Assembly: GCF_002813135.1 (NCBI RefSeq) | Contig: NZ_PHTY01000001.1 | Coordinates: forward strand, 2,351,501 to 2,415,500 | Length of the DNA: 64,000 bases | Direction: 5' to 3' | DNA from: Ulvibacter sp. MAR_2010_11 | GTDB lineage: Bacteria > Bacteroidota > Bacteroidia > Flavobacteriales > Flavobacteriaceae | Part shown: positions 37,365-45,623 of the stretch, one piece after another | Layout of the letters: the number at the start of each line of letters is the position of its first letter | Numbering within the stretch: the stretch's first letter is position 1 | Translations under genes and position numbers: made by a program | The notes under the pieces: generated by a model | What the model was told of the DNA's origin: nothing | What the model saw: only the letters and a program-made list of their open reading frames with translations | The model's database searches: none

Positions 37365-37706
37365 CTAGGCAACTCCCTTAAACCATTCCTGAAACTGCGC
37401 TCCCAGTAATGGAACAAGTTTCTTTTCTCCTTGAATAGCTCCTATAAAGCCCAAAAGCCAGAAAACCAGCATTGCTATTTGAATGATCCAGGAAAGAATC
37501 CCTATATTAATGGCAAAAATAAGCGCGACATTTAGAAGATATAGAGCAAAGCCCACTATCATGATGCCCAACATTTGTCGAATATGAAATGCCCCGTATT
37601 CGGTTTTATTTCCATTGTGCATCACCAAGGCGATAATCCACCCAATTAGAAATACATACGCTATAATACCAACGGTTTTACCATTGTCTGCAGAAGTTTC
37701 TGTCAT
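37365..37706 (-). CDS. Small polytopic membrane protein, DUF4870-like (first copy)
   Basis: A 113-aa protein with three predicted membrane helices: GIIAYVFLIGWIIALVM, MLGIMIVGFALYLLNVALIFAI and SWIIQIAMLVFWLLGFIGAI. The TEYGAFHIRQMLG loop between the first two is typical of DUF4870-like proteins. The gene at 38477 encodes a paralogue with the same plan (MNRDDKHEFAKWHIKNMFG). Role unknown. Confidence 0.75.
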   Translation of the reverse strand: MTETSADNGKTVGIIAYVFLIGWIIALVMHNGNKTEYGAFHIRQMLGIMIVGFALYLLNVALIFAINIGILSWIIQIAMLVFWLLGFIGAIQGEKKLVPLLGAQFQEWFKGVA

Positions 37707-37828
37707 AATACTTTTGTTTAGGTTAGTAAAAAGTTAAATCCTTTAAAGATAAGGCATCTGATTTAATTATTGCGAGGCGTCAATAAATTTCTATATTGAA
37801 GAAACACTAATTTTTAGCAGCAGGACAT

Positions 37829-38419
37829 TTATTGATCTTCTAACGCAGCAACATAGGCTTTACTGGCATCTGTTATAAAAACAGGGGGCATGGATTCGAC
37901 CACCGATCGCTCAACAGTGTCGAAATATTCATAGGCAGATCCATTCCATCGCCATACAGGATATGGGGAGAAACCGGCACCTCCAACTAAAATATCGGGG
38001 TAATTCATGTTTTTGGTGGTTGCCAGTAACAACACTCCCGGGAACCCAAAACTTGAAGTATATCGTTTTGATGTATCCTTTATGAACAGATGGTAGGAAA
38101 CACCATCGGCTCCCGATGTAAAAGAATTGCCAAATTGCAAGGCGATTTCTTCTTTACCATCCCTATTTAGATCTACCGGGTACACAACGACATCAAAAGG
38201 AAACCCCGAAGCTGTTCCATCTTTAAATTGAAACTGTTTTCCGTTTTTTGCAACCTGGAATTGAGTGAGCGTAAAGATTTCGTTCTTTTCGGAATTTGTG
38301 AGAGTGGAGCTTGCATTCTTAAATAATAATTCAGCTTCGGGAGTTAGAATTTCATCCTGTGAGTCACACGCCAAACAACACAATATGAAGACAGCACATA
38401 AAAAATACGCCTTTTCCAT
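37829..38419 (-). CDS. Lipoprotein of unknown function with an FG-GAP-like motif
   Basis: A 196-aa protein with a lipoprotein signal (lipobox LAC, Cys18, in FILCCLACDS). A calcium-loop-like segment VDLNRDGKEEIALQFG resembles FG-GAP/VCBS-type loops and is followed by a beta-rich domain. It is probably envelope-anchored. It lies on the minus strand between two DUF4870-like genes, with gaps of 57 and 122 bp, so shared transcription is possible but not certain. Confidence 0.7.
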   Translation of the reverse strand: MEKAYFLCAVFILCCLACDSQDEILTPEAELLFKNASSTLTNSEKNEIFTLTQFQVAKNGKQFQFKDGTASGFPFDVVVYPVDLNRDGKEEIALQFGNSFTSGADGVSYHLFIKDTSKRYTSSFGFPGVLLLATTKNMNYPDILVGGAGFSPYPVWRWNGSAYEYFDTVERSVVESMPPVFITDASKAYVAALEDQ

Positions 38420-38476
38420 ATAAAAAATAAGTTGAAGTTAATACGGAGTAATAAGTATACCTAAAGATATGCTATT

Positions 38477-38788
38477 CTAGTCCAGAAAGGTGAACCACGT
38501 CTGAAATTTCTCACTTAAAAAAGGAATCGCTTTTTGTTTGTTTAACAAGGCCATCACAAAGGATAGAATCCACAAACCAACGGAAATCCAGTACACATAA
38601 AATCCAATTTCATAATTTTGAAGCGCTACCGAAACAAACAAAAGAATTACCAATCCGAACATGTTTTTAATATGCCATTTTGCAAACTCATGTTTATCGT
38701 CCCTATTCATAAAATAGGCAATAAGCATTCCTACAAAAGTTAGATATGCAATCAAAGCTTTTTGTTTTCCTGAAGGGTTTGTATCCAT
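38477..38788 (-). CDS. Small polytopic membrane protein, DUF4870-like (second copy)
   Basis: A 103-aa protein with three hydrophobic helices (ALIAYLTFVGMLIAYFM, GLVILLFVSVALQNY, FYVYWISVGLWILSFVMALL). It is a paralogue of the protein at 37365. Its ATG shares one base with the stop of the dihydroorotase-like gene, so it is the last gene of the unit batA-like, dihydroorotase-like, DUF4870-like. Confidence 0.75.
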   Translation of the reverse strand: MDTNPSGKQKALIAYLTFVGMLIAYFMNRDDKHEFAKWHIKNMFGLVILLFVSVALQNYEIGFYVYWISVGLWILSFVMALLNKQKAIPFLSEKFQTWFTFLD

Positions 38789-40044
38789 TAGCCGTTTACT
38801 GCCAGTTTTTTGTTTGCATAGATTCCGTAGGCCTTTCCCTTTAATTTACAATGTAAAAGTGCTGCATTTTTAGAGGAAGAAATGATATCTTTTTCAGAAA
38901 AAGTCCAGTTTATTTCCGGATTAAAGAGCGTTATATTGGCATTCTTGCCTTCTTCGATTGGAGCTGGCTTTACACCGAAGACTTTCTTTAACCCGGTCAG
39001 TGCTGCCACCGCAGTTTCGAATCCGCTTACTTTATTTAGCGCCCCAAAGCAACTTTCGAGTCCGATGCTTCCAAAATCGGCATGATCAAATTCGGTTTTT
39101 TTGCGTTCTATATCGATAGGATCGTGATCGCTGGTTACTCCGTCAATAGTACCTTCTTTCAGGCCCTTTAGGAGCGCTTTTGTATCTTCTGAAGTTCGCA
39201 AAGGAGGGAGTAGTTTGTAATTTGTGTCGAAGCTCTCCAGGGCATCGTCTGTGAGAAACAGATTTGAAACCGCTACACTACAAGTCACATTCAATCCCTT
39301 CTTTTTCGCCTCTTTAATGAGGGCCACAGCTTTTTTGGTGGAGATGGTAGGAATATGAAGTTTTCCTCCGGTATATTCCAGCAGATAAAGATCTCTGGTA
39401 ATTTGCAGTTCTTCGGCAAGTGAAGGAATTCCTTTTAAACCCAAAAGGGTGCTGTTGAGTTCTTCGTTTACCATTCCGTTTCGGGAAACCGATTTTTCGT
39501 AGGGGAACGACTGCACCAAGCCATCGAAATTTTGAGCGTATTGCAGCGCAATTTTTAAGAGATTGGCGTTTTCTATGGGTTTTTTATAATCGTAGAAGGA
39601 AAGTGCTCCTTCATTTTTCATATCGAATAATTCGGCTAAATCCACGCCTTTGCTACCCATGGTAAGGGCACCAATAGGGTAGAGGCTAACCGCATTTCCT
39701 TCGGCTTTCGACTTTAAGAATTTGATGTTTCCTTTGCTATCGGTTACCGGAAAAGTATTCGCATTAACAGCTACGTGTGCAAATCCACTGTAGGCCGCAG
39801 TTTTTAATCCGTTATTAATAGTTTCGCGTTCTTCAAAACCCGGTTCTCCAAACGATACACTCGAATCGAACCAACCTTGAGAGACATGTAAGTTAAGTAG
39901 AGAAACCTCCTTAACCTGCTTGGTATTGACAATGGAAGCTGCAATTTTCTTTATAGTTCCATTTTCAATAAGTATATCTCGTTTTTTTAAATGATGTTTA
40001 CTCGTGGAGTCAACAATGGCAGCCGATTTTAGTAGTATGTTCAT
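38788..40044 (-). CDS. Dihydroorotase homologue lacking the HxH metal motif
   Basis: A 418-aa protein of the amidohydrolase superfamily, related to type I dihydroorotases of pyrimidine synthesis. The strand-1 signature that normally reads D-x-H-x-H-L-R-E-P-G appears as D60-S-S-V-S-F-G-E-P-G, so both metal-binding histidines and the substrate arginine are replaced. VTSDHDPID near residue 305 keeps the late aspartate. It may be a non-catalytic partner (as the pseudo-DHOases that assist aspartate transcarbamoylase) or an enzyme with another function. It overlaps the upstream gene by 4 nt. Confidence 0.82.
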   Translation of the reverse strand: MNILLKSAAIVDSTSKHHLKKRDILIENGTIKKIAASIVNTKQVKEVSLLNLHVSQGWFDSSVSFGEPGFEERETINNGLKTAAYSGFAHVAVNANTFPVTDSKGNIKFLKSKAEGNAVSLYPIGALTMGSKGVDLAELFDMKNEGALSFYDYKKPIENANLLKIALQYAQNFDGLVQSFPYEKSVSRNGMVNEELNSTLLGLKGIPSLAEELQITRDLYLLEYTGGKLHIPTISTKKAVALIKEAKKKGLNVTCSVAVSNLFLTDDALESFDTNYKLLPPLRTSEDTKALLKGLKEGTIDGVTSDHDPIDIERKKTEFDHADFGSIGLESCFGALNKVSGFETAVAALTGLKKVFGVKPAPIEEGKNANITLFNPEINWTFSEKDIISSSKNAALLHCKLKGKAYGIYANKKLAVNG

Positions 40045-41963
40045 TTATAGAATTTTAAGATAAGCATTTCTAAAACGAGAAACAGCAAGGCAAAAATAAC
40101 AAACCATTTCCAAAAACTGTGTATCGAATTCGCTTCAGCGATACTGTCGAACAATTCATTTACATTCGAATGTGTTGTAACACCCTGCCAATCCTCACTA
40201 TTTGCATATTGTAGGACGCTTTCTGCCCTGTTAAAATTATAACTTATGTTTTCTACAAACTGCGTTTCCTTCTCAATTTGATAGGTTCCTGCTTTTCCGG
40301 GCTCATCCAAAGTGGTAATATCCACCTTGTTTGCCTTGGTTTGCTGTAACGGAATAAAACGGAAAGTACTGTCTTTTACGGTTAGAATTTCATCCTGCAT
40401 AAGCTGAACAGGTACCGAAAAATTGTTTTGCCGTCCAATGGTGTAATACAATTTGGGTAATAGTAAACTCTGTTGCGCCATATTGTATAGTGCCGGAACA
40501 ATTAATGGAGAGTTTTGAAAGTTCGAATTTTCAGAATTGATAGGTGCTGTGCTCACATAAATGGTTCCGGATTGCAGCATAAAGGGTTTGCCGTCTTCAA
40601 ACCGCAATACCGGAGTGGCACCCGTTTGTATCTCGAAATACGAATTTACCTTCGGGTATTGAAAATTTACCACACGTTTTTCAAAGACATTTTTAAAGAG
40701 CGGATGGTCAAATACAATCTGAGTGATTTTCTTTTCCTGAGTTGCTATTTCTGAAAAGGTCCCTGCTCCAAAAGTGTTCAACAATGCATTGTATGTGTTT
40801 ATTTTTGCTTCGGCTGAAGGAATTATCAGTACGCTTCCTCCATTATCTGTAAACGACTTGAGGGCAGTGGTAAGCGAAGCGGGAATATCTTTCAATTCGT
40901 TTAGAACAATAAAATTTTGATCCGGAATTTGATTGTAATTCAGCGTAGTACCGGTTTGCTGCTGGTAGTCGAATTCAGGCTGATCAAATAAGCGTTGTAA
41001 ATAGTTGGTATTTGCCTCATTAATGCTTAAAACCTTTATTTTTTTAGGGGTATTTACACTAAAATACAAGGCGTTATCGAATGGTAAGTTGGGTTCGGTA
41101 ATTTCCAGTTTCCCGAGAAATGATTCCGAATTTGCAATATCGAAGGTAAGAGTAGTTGTTTTATTTTCTGAAAAATTTACCCCCGACTTGGCAATGAGGG
41201 TCGCGCCGTTGTACAAAGAAACAGGAATGTCTTGTCTAATTTCTCCGGAAGCCGATAGCCTTACATTGAGTTTGATGGTTTCGGCCGATTTTGAAGCCAC
41301 ATATACCGAATCGATAGAAATGTTCGCAGAAGAAACCGGTTTTAATTGGACAGCATCAAGTTGTACTGCGTCCGGAATTTCCGGGAACGGAGCTTTTAGC
41401 TGAAAGTCGGATATATAAATCAGGCGTTTTTGCGCATTAGCATCCTTTGAAAACAGCTGATTGGCTTTGAGTAGTACTTCGGTAGGAGTGAGTTGTTTTT
41501 GCGAGTACCCTACGGAAAGAATTTCAGCTTTAAAATCTTGAACCGACACATTTTTTCGATCGAAATCGTTGGTAAACCAGCTAATCTTTTCTGTTCCTGC
41601 TGCTTGTGAATACAAATCCTGTAAAGATCGTTGCAACAATGGCCCCTGCGCTCCCGTAGCCTGCATACTGAATGAATTGTCTATATAAAGTACAGTTTCC
41701 TTTTGTGCAGATAGCGCCGATTTGCTAGCGGTAAATGGCTGCGCAAAGGCAAGAATGATGCAGGCAAGCGCCAACATCCGTAATAATAAGGTAATCCACT
41801 TTTTAAGTTGAGAACTTTTTCGTGTTTGAATGGTCACTTTTTTCAGAAAAGCTACATTGGTAAAATCGATTTTTTGAAAACGGCGAAGTTGGAATAGATG
41901 AATAAAAATAGGAATGAGTAGTAAAAGAAGTGCGTAAAGTAGTTCAGGGTGTTTAAACTGCAT
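40041..41963 (-). CDS. BatA-domain protein with VWA-like region
   Basis: A 640-aa membrane protein. It begins with the aerotolerance-regulator (BatA) N-terminal domain: a first membrane helix (LLYALLLLLIPIFIHLF), QLRRFQKIDFTNVAFLKK, and a second helix (LLRMLALACIILAFAQPF). A VWA-like segment follows, with the MIDAS-type DNSFS in VLYIDNSFSMQ. A long periplasmic region and a last helix near residue 620 complete it. Its function is unknown. A minus-strand TATCTTTG at 42034-42041, 71 bp before the ATG, is a plausible promoter for the three-gene unit. Confidence 0.85.
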   Translation of the reverse strand: MQFKHPELLYALLLLLIPIFIHLFQLRRFQKIDFTNVAFLKKVTIQTRKSSQLKKWITLLLRMLALACIILAFAQPFTASKSALSAQKETVLYIDNSFSMQATGAQGPLLQRSLQDLYSQAAGTEKISWFTNDFDRKNVSVQDFKAEILSVGYSQKQLTPTEVLLKANQLFSKDANAQKRLIYISDFQLKAPFPEIPDAVQLDAVQLKPVSSANISIDSVYVASKSAETIKLNVRLSASGEIRQDIPVSLYNGATLIAKSGVNFSENKTTTLTFDIANSESFLGKLEITEPNLPFDNALYFSVNTPKKIKVLSINEANTNYLQRLFDQPEFDYQQQTGTTLNYNQIPDQNFIVLNELKDIPASLTTALKSFTDNGGSVLIIPSAEAKINTYNALLNTFGAGTFSEIATQEKKITQIVFDHPLFKNVFEKRVVNFQYPKVNSYFEIQTGATPVLRFEDGKPFMLQSGTIYVSTAPINSENSNFQNSPLIVPALYNMAQQSLLLPKLYYTIGRQNNFSVPVQLMQDEILTVKDSTFRFIPLQQTKANKVDITTLDEPGKAGTYQIEKETQFVENISYNFNRAESVLQYANSEDWQGVTTHSNVNELFDSIAEANSIHSFWKWFVIFALLFLVLEMLILKFYK

Positions 41964-42119
41964 TCGAAAAATTATTTCTCATCCGAGGGTTTTGGTAATT
42001 ATATTTTATGAATACCTTCCATTAAACTCGCGTCAAAGATATAAAATGCGACACAATTATGAGGGTTTCTTTAACCTAAACGTAAAAGTTTCGTTTTTAC
42101 TATTGTTAATTCCGACAAA

Positions 42120-43328
42120 TTAAGTGCTGCGCCCAAAAACGAAAAAGCGAAATGTGGTGCCTTTTCCAACTTCCGATTCCACCGTAATTTCGCCTCCCAT
42201 TTTCTTAATAAGCTTTTGAACCGTAGATAGACCTATTCCGTGTCCTTTGTTTCCGTTTCGATCCAACTCTCCCACAATGGTAAATAAATTGAAAATTTGA
42301 CCTAGTTTTTCTTGAGGAATCCCAATTCCATTGTCTGTAATTGTAAAGTGATATTGAGTGTTTTTTTGTTCACAATCGATATCTATCTTAATTTTTTCCT
42401 TGTCATTGTACTTGAGGCTGTTTCCGATTAGGTTCAGAAATATTTGTTCTAAAGCCACTCTGTTACAGGAAAGTTTCATGTCTTCGGGCGGAAAATTTAT
42501 ATCGCAGTTTACATTGATGTTGAGTAAATCTACAATTTCTTCGAGTAGATGCTGTATTTCAAATTCTTCATATTCCTTCTCTGCAATATTATCACTTTCG
42601 TAATGCATTAACAATCCGGTTATATAGTCGCTTAAGGTGAAAGAGGATTGTTTTAAATAGGATAAATATTCATGGGCCCGCTCATCTAATTGATCGGAAT
42701 ATTTCGCTATTAATATATCTGCCGTGATGATCATATTCGCAAGAGGCATTTTCATATCGTGTGAAACGATACCGGCAAAATTCTTAAGTTCTTCATTTTT
42801 TCTTTTCATTTCTTTCTGAAGATCTCGAAGCATTTCATTGTTCTTTCGCACTTCAAACAAGTTTATAACCTGATACGCCAGAGCAATCATTGCGTTTTTC
42901 TGTTTAATATCCAGCGTTCTTGGTTTGGTGTCGAAAACACATAGCGTGCCAATTGGGAAGCCATTCGGACTCATTAGTCTTACACCTGCATAAAAGACAA
43001 CCCCTTGTTCTGTTACGATAGGGTTGTCCTTAAATCGGGCGTCTTTTCTGGCATCTTCTACTATAAATATTTCAGTTTCATCGAGGATGGCATGGCCACA
43101 AAAGGAGGTCTCTCTGGGAGATTCGCTAAATGGAACCCCAAAATGAGATTTTAAAAAATTTCTGTCCGAATCGAGAAGTGTAACCAAAGAAATAGGAACG
43201 TCACAGATACTTGCTGTTAGCGTAGTGATATTGTCAAAATCTTTTTCGGGTAAGGTATCCAGCAACTCATACTCTTTCACAGCGAAAAGCCTTTCGGCCT
43301 CGTTGTCAGGAAGTTTCGGTGTAATCAA
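42120..43328 (-). CDS. GAF-domain sensor histidine kinase
   Basis: A 402-aa soluble kinase with no membrane segment. Residues about 25-160 form a GAF domain (ISLVTLLDSDRNFLKSHFG, ETSFCGHAIL, GTLCVFDTKPR). After a coiled coil, the HisKA helix has the phosphorylated histidine in GIVSHDMKMPLANM. The ATPase domain has N-box NLIGNSLKYND, G1 DNGIGIP and G2 GHGIGLS. No response-regulator gene is adjacent, so the partner is elsewhere. The input signal is unknown; the cytoplasmic GAF suggests a small molecule, redox or light cue. Confidence 0.92.
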   Translation of the reverse strand: MITPKLPDNEAERLFAVKEYELLDTLPEKDFDNITTLTASICDVPISLVTLLDSDRNFLKSHFGVPFSESPRETSFCGHAILDETEIFIVEDARKDARFKDNPIVTEQGVVFYAGVRLMSPNGFPIGTLCVFDTKPRTLDIKQKNAMIALAYQVINLFEVRKNNEMLRDLQKEMKRKNEELKNFAGIVSHDMKMPLANMIITADILIAKYSDQLDERAHEYLSYLKQSSFTLSDYITGLLMHYESDNIAEKEYEEFEIQHLLEEIVDLLNINVNCDINFPPEDMKLSCNRVALEQIFLNLIGNSLKYNDKEKIKIDIDCEQKNTQYHFTITDNGIGIPQEKLGQIFNLFTIVGELDRNGNKGHGIGLSTVQKLIKKMGGEITVESEVGKGTTFRFFVFGRST

Positions 43329-43424
43329 GATGTCGCTCTCCTTAATAGTTAATGGTACCTTAGATGATACCGGTTAGGTAAATATAGACTATTTAAGAGA
43401 ATATTAATAGCCAGATTGCAAAAA

Positions 43425-43462
43425 GAAAGTGGGTGAAATAAAATCTTAATTCACCCACTTTC
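43425..43462 (-). terminator. Hairpin downstream of the 43499 lipoprotein gene
   Basis: GAAAGTGGGTGAA / TTCACCCACTTTC, a 13-bp perfect inverted repeat with a 12-nt loop. On the minus strand it is followed by TTTTGC, so it probably ends the lipoprotein transcript. Confidence 0.65.
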
Positions 43463-43498
43463 CTATCTTTCTGAAAATAACCCTAATAAGATTATTTT

Positions 43499-44020
43499 TT
43501 AATTACATACTTCGAACATCATTGCCCAGCTGTTACCACCAATGGGAACACCTGCACCCCATGCAGTTTCCGATTGACCACTAATAGTATTAGTTACAAC
43601 AGCATGCGCCGCAACATACACGCATTGTCCTGTTAACATAGACTGTCCTGTATATGCAACCGTAGTAGTTCCGGCGGGATGTGTTCCTATATAAGGAAAT
43701 TGTCCAATTTTCGGATTTCCTCCATTGTTGGTCGGTAACTGGTTTAATTCGCCAATAAACAAATGAGTTTCTTCAATAACCCAGTCTCCGTCGGACTGAT
43801 AGGTTACTACTATTTCGCCATTTACAAGATCCACTCTTACATAGCCCATTAGAATGTTTTGTCCGGCCATAAGATCTGTCTGGTACAAGGTAACAGGATC
43901 TCCTGATGTCTCTCCTTCACGATCTAGAACGAGGGAGTCCATATTCGATTCGTTGTGTTCCGGGGAACAACTAAAAAGTACTGCAATAATTGCGACAAGT
44001 AACGTAGTTTTTGTTTTCAT
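43499..44020 (-). CDS. Secreted lipoprotein of unknown function
   Basis: A 173-aa protein with a lipoprotein signal (LLVAIIAVLFSCSP, Cys18). The mature part is beta-rich, with short segments such as EETHLFIGE, GNPKIGQFPYIGTHP and CVYVAAHAVV followed by ETAWGAG. This pattern recurs in uncharacterised exported flavobacterial proteins. A -7 element TATATTTG on the minus strand (44049-44056) and a large palindrome just upstream suggest regulated expression. Confidence 0.72.
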   Translation of the reverse strand: MKTKTTLLVAIIAVLFSCSPEHNESNMDSLVLDREGETSGDPVTLYQTDLMAGQNILMGYVRVDLVNGEIVVTYQSDGDWVIEETHLFIGELNQLPTNNGGNPKIGQFPYIGTHPAGTTTVAYTGQSMLTGQCVYVAAHAVVTNTISGQSETAWGAGVPIGGNSWAMMFEVCN

Positions 44021-44048
44021 AAGTATATAATATTTGGATTCGGTTCGC

Positions 44049-44056
44049 CAAATATA
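44049..44056 (-). promoter_or_regulatory. -7 promoter element of the lipoprotein gene
   Basis: Minus-strand TATATTTG matches TAnnTTTG, 28 bp before the ATG at 44020. No TTTG at -33; the palindrome at 44068-44106 covers that position. Confidence 0.55.
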
Positions 44057-44067
44057 TAAAAATAATT

Positions 44068-44106
44068 CATTTAATCGATAAAATAATGCATTTTATCGAT
44101 TAAATG
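44068..44106. promoter_or_regulatory. 17-bp perfect palindrome, probable operator
   Basis: Arms CATTTAATCGATAAAAT (44068-44084) and its exact reverse complement (44090-44106) with a 5-nt spacer. It covers the -33 region of the lipoprotein promoter. No T-run follows, so it looks more like a protein-binding site than a terminator. Confidence 0.6.
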
Positions 44107-44139
44107 GATAAAAAGATCCTCAAAAAAGACCTCTATGAA

Positions 44140-44904
44140 TCAAAATCCTTCAAAGACACCTAGTCCAAAAAGTGCAAAATCGTATTTTACAGGATCATCC
44201 GGATTTAAATTTCGAAGTGAAGTGTCTAACTCCAATAATGCCTTTCCATCATTCTGTTTTCTATGTAGCAGTGCTAATTTTCGGGCTACATTCCCGCTAT
44301 GAACATCCAGCGGGCAGGAAAGTTGGGAAGGGGAGAGCGATTCCCAAATTCCGAAATCGACACCCGCAGCATCCTTGCGTACCATCCATCGTAAGAACAT
44401 ATTGAGGCGTTTGGCTGCCGAATTTTTAAAAGGATCACTTATATGTTTTAGAGTTCTTGTTTCATGAGGCAGACTAAAAAATACTTTTCTGAAATGGTGA
44501 ATCGCCGGCTGAAGTGTTGTGCCTTCTGCGTGTTTTGAAAAGATTGATTCGAGTCCGCCGTGGTTTCTATATATATTCTGAAGGGCTTTCAGAAAATAAT
44601 ATAAATCTGTTTCATTGAAGGTACGATGTACAAAACTCACAAGATTGTGCGACTCTTTTTCTGAAAAATTAAGGACATAATCATAAGGTGAATTCCCCAT
44701 AATAGCTGCCAATTTAGTTCCGTTTTTAATAATACTTTTACGATTTCCCCAGGCAATAGTCGCAACTAAAAACGCAGCGATTTCAATGTCTTCCTTTTTC
44801 GAAAAAAGATGTGGAATTTGTATAGGATCCGTTTCAATAAATCTAGGGTGATTGTACTGGTTTGATTTTTCGTCTAGAAAATCTTTCAGTTCCTGCGCAT
44901 TCAT
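44140..44904 (-). CDS. TIGR02757-family protein
   Basis: A 254-aa helical, probably cytoplasmic protein conserved in Bacteroidota and some other phyla. Recognisable segments are DPIQIPHLFSKKEDIEIAAFLVATIAWGNRKSI, the central FHRTFNETDLYYF-like VHRTFNETDLYYF, and a C-terminal DVHSGNVARKL. I see distant resemblance to helix-hairpin-helix DNA glycosylases in the C-terminal part, but no catalytic motif is certain. It begins 3 bp after the lolD-like gene and is likely cotranscribed with it. Confidence 0.8.
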   Translation of the reverse strand: MNAQELKDFLDEKSNQYNHPRFIETDPIQIPHLFSKKEDIEIAAFLVATIAWGNRKSIIKNGTKLAAIMGNSPYDYVLNFSEKESHNLVSFVHRTFNETDLYYFLKALQNIYRNHGGLESIFSKHAEGTTLQPAIHHFRKVFFSLPHETRTLKHISDPFKNSAAKRLNMFLRWMVRKDAAGVDFGIWESLSPSQLSCPLDVHSGNVARKLALLHRKQNDGKALLELDTSLRNLNPDDPVKYDFALFGLGVFEGF

Positions 44905-44907
44905 GAA

Positions 44908-45567
44908 TTACGATATAATTTTTCCGTCTTGCATCACGAGTTTACGATCGGCCATTTCAGCTAATTCCTCGTTATGGGTAACAATCACAAAGGTTTGTCC
45001 AAATTCGTCGCGCAGTTTAAAAAACAAATTATGCAGGTTTTCGGCACTTTCGGTATCTAAGTTACCGCTCGGTTCGTCGGCTAGAATAATAGCAGGATTG
45101 TTTACCAGCGCTCGTGCAACTGCAACCCGTTGTTGCTCTCCACCGGATAATTCGTTTGGCTTGTGTGTTTCTCTATGCGACAACCCGAGAAATTGAAGTA
45201 ATTCTTTTGCGCGTTTTTCCGCTTCAGACTTAGAGGTATTTTTAATAAAGGCTGGAATGCAAACATTTTCAAGTGCTGTGAATTCGGGCAGTAATTGATG
45301 AAACTGAAAAATAAATCCAAGATTTTCGTTTCTGAATTTTGCCAATTGCCGTTGATTGAGCGTCGCAATATCTGTGTTATTGATGTGAAGGGATCCTATT
45401 TCATCTTCAAAAGAATCCAAGGTGCCCATAATTTGCAGCAAGGTGGTCTTTCCCGCACCCGAAGCTCCTACAATGGAAACTATCTCACTCTTTGCAATTT
45501 GCAGGTCCACGCCTTTTAAAACGTGTAAGGTATCGTAATGTTTATGAATGTTTCGGGCTATAATCAT
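44908..45567 (-). CDS. ABC transporter ATP-binding protein, LolD-like
   Basis: A 219-aa ATPase of the LolD/MacB group started at [19 protein letters not shown]; an upstream in-frame ATG would add ten unlike residues. It has Walker [10 protein letters not shown], signature LSGGEQQR, Walker [13 protein letters not shown] and the switch histidine in IVTHNEEL. LolD works with membrane subunits LolC/E to release lipoproteins from the inner membrane. No membrane subunit is adjacent, so the exact substrate is uncertain. Confidence 0.9.
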   Translation of the reverse strand: MIIARNIHKHYDTLHVLKGVDLQIAKSEIVSIVGASGAGKTTLLQIMGTLDSFEDEIGSLHINNTDIATLNQRQLAKFRNENLGFIFQFHQLLPEFTALENVCIPAFIKNTSKSEAEKRAKELLQFLGLSHRETHKPNELSGGEQQRVAVARALVNNPAIILADEPSGNLDTESAENLHNLFFKLRDEFGQTFVIVTHNEELAEMADRKLVMQDGKIIS

Positions 45568-45623
45568 GCAGCAGTTTTTGCTTCGTGAAAATAGCATAAA
45601 CCTATCGATTACACAACTAAGGC

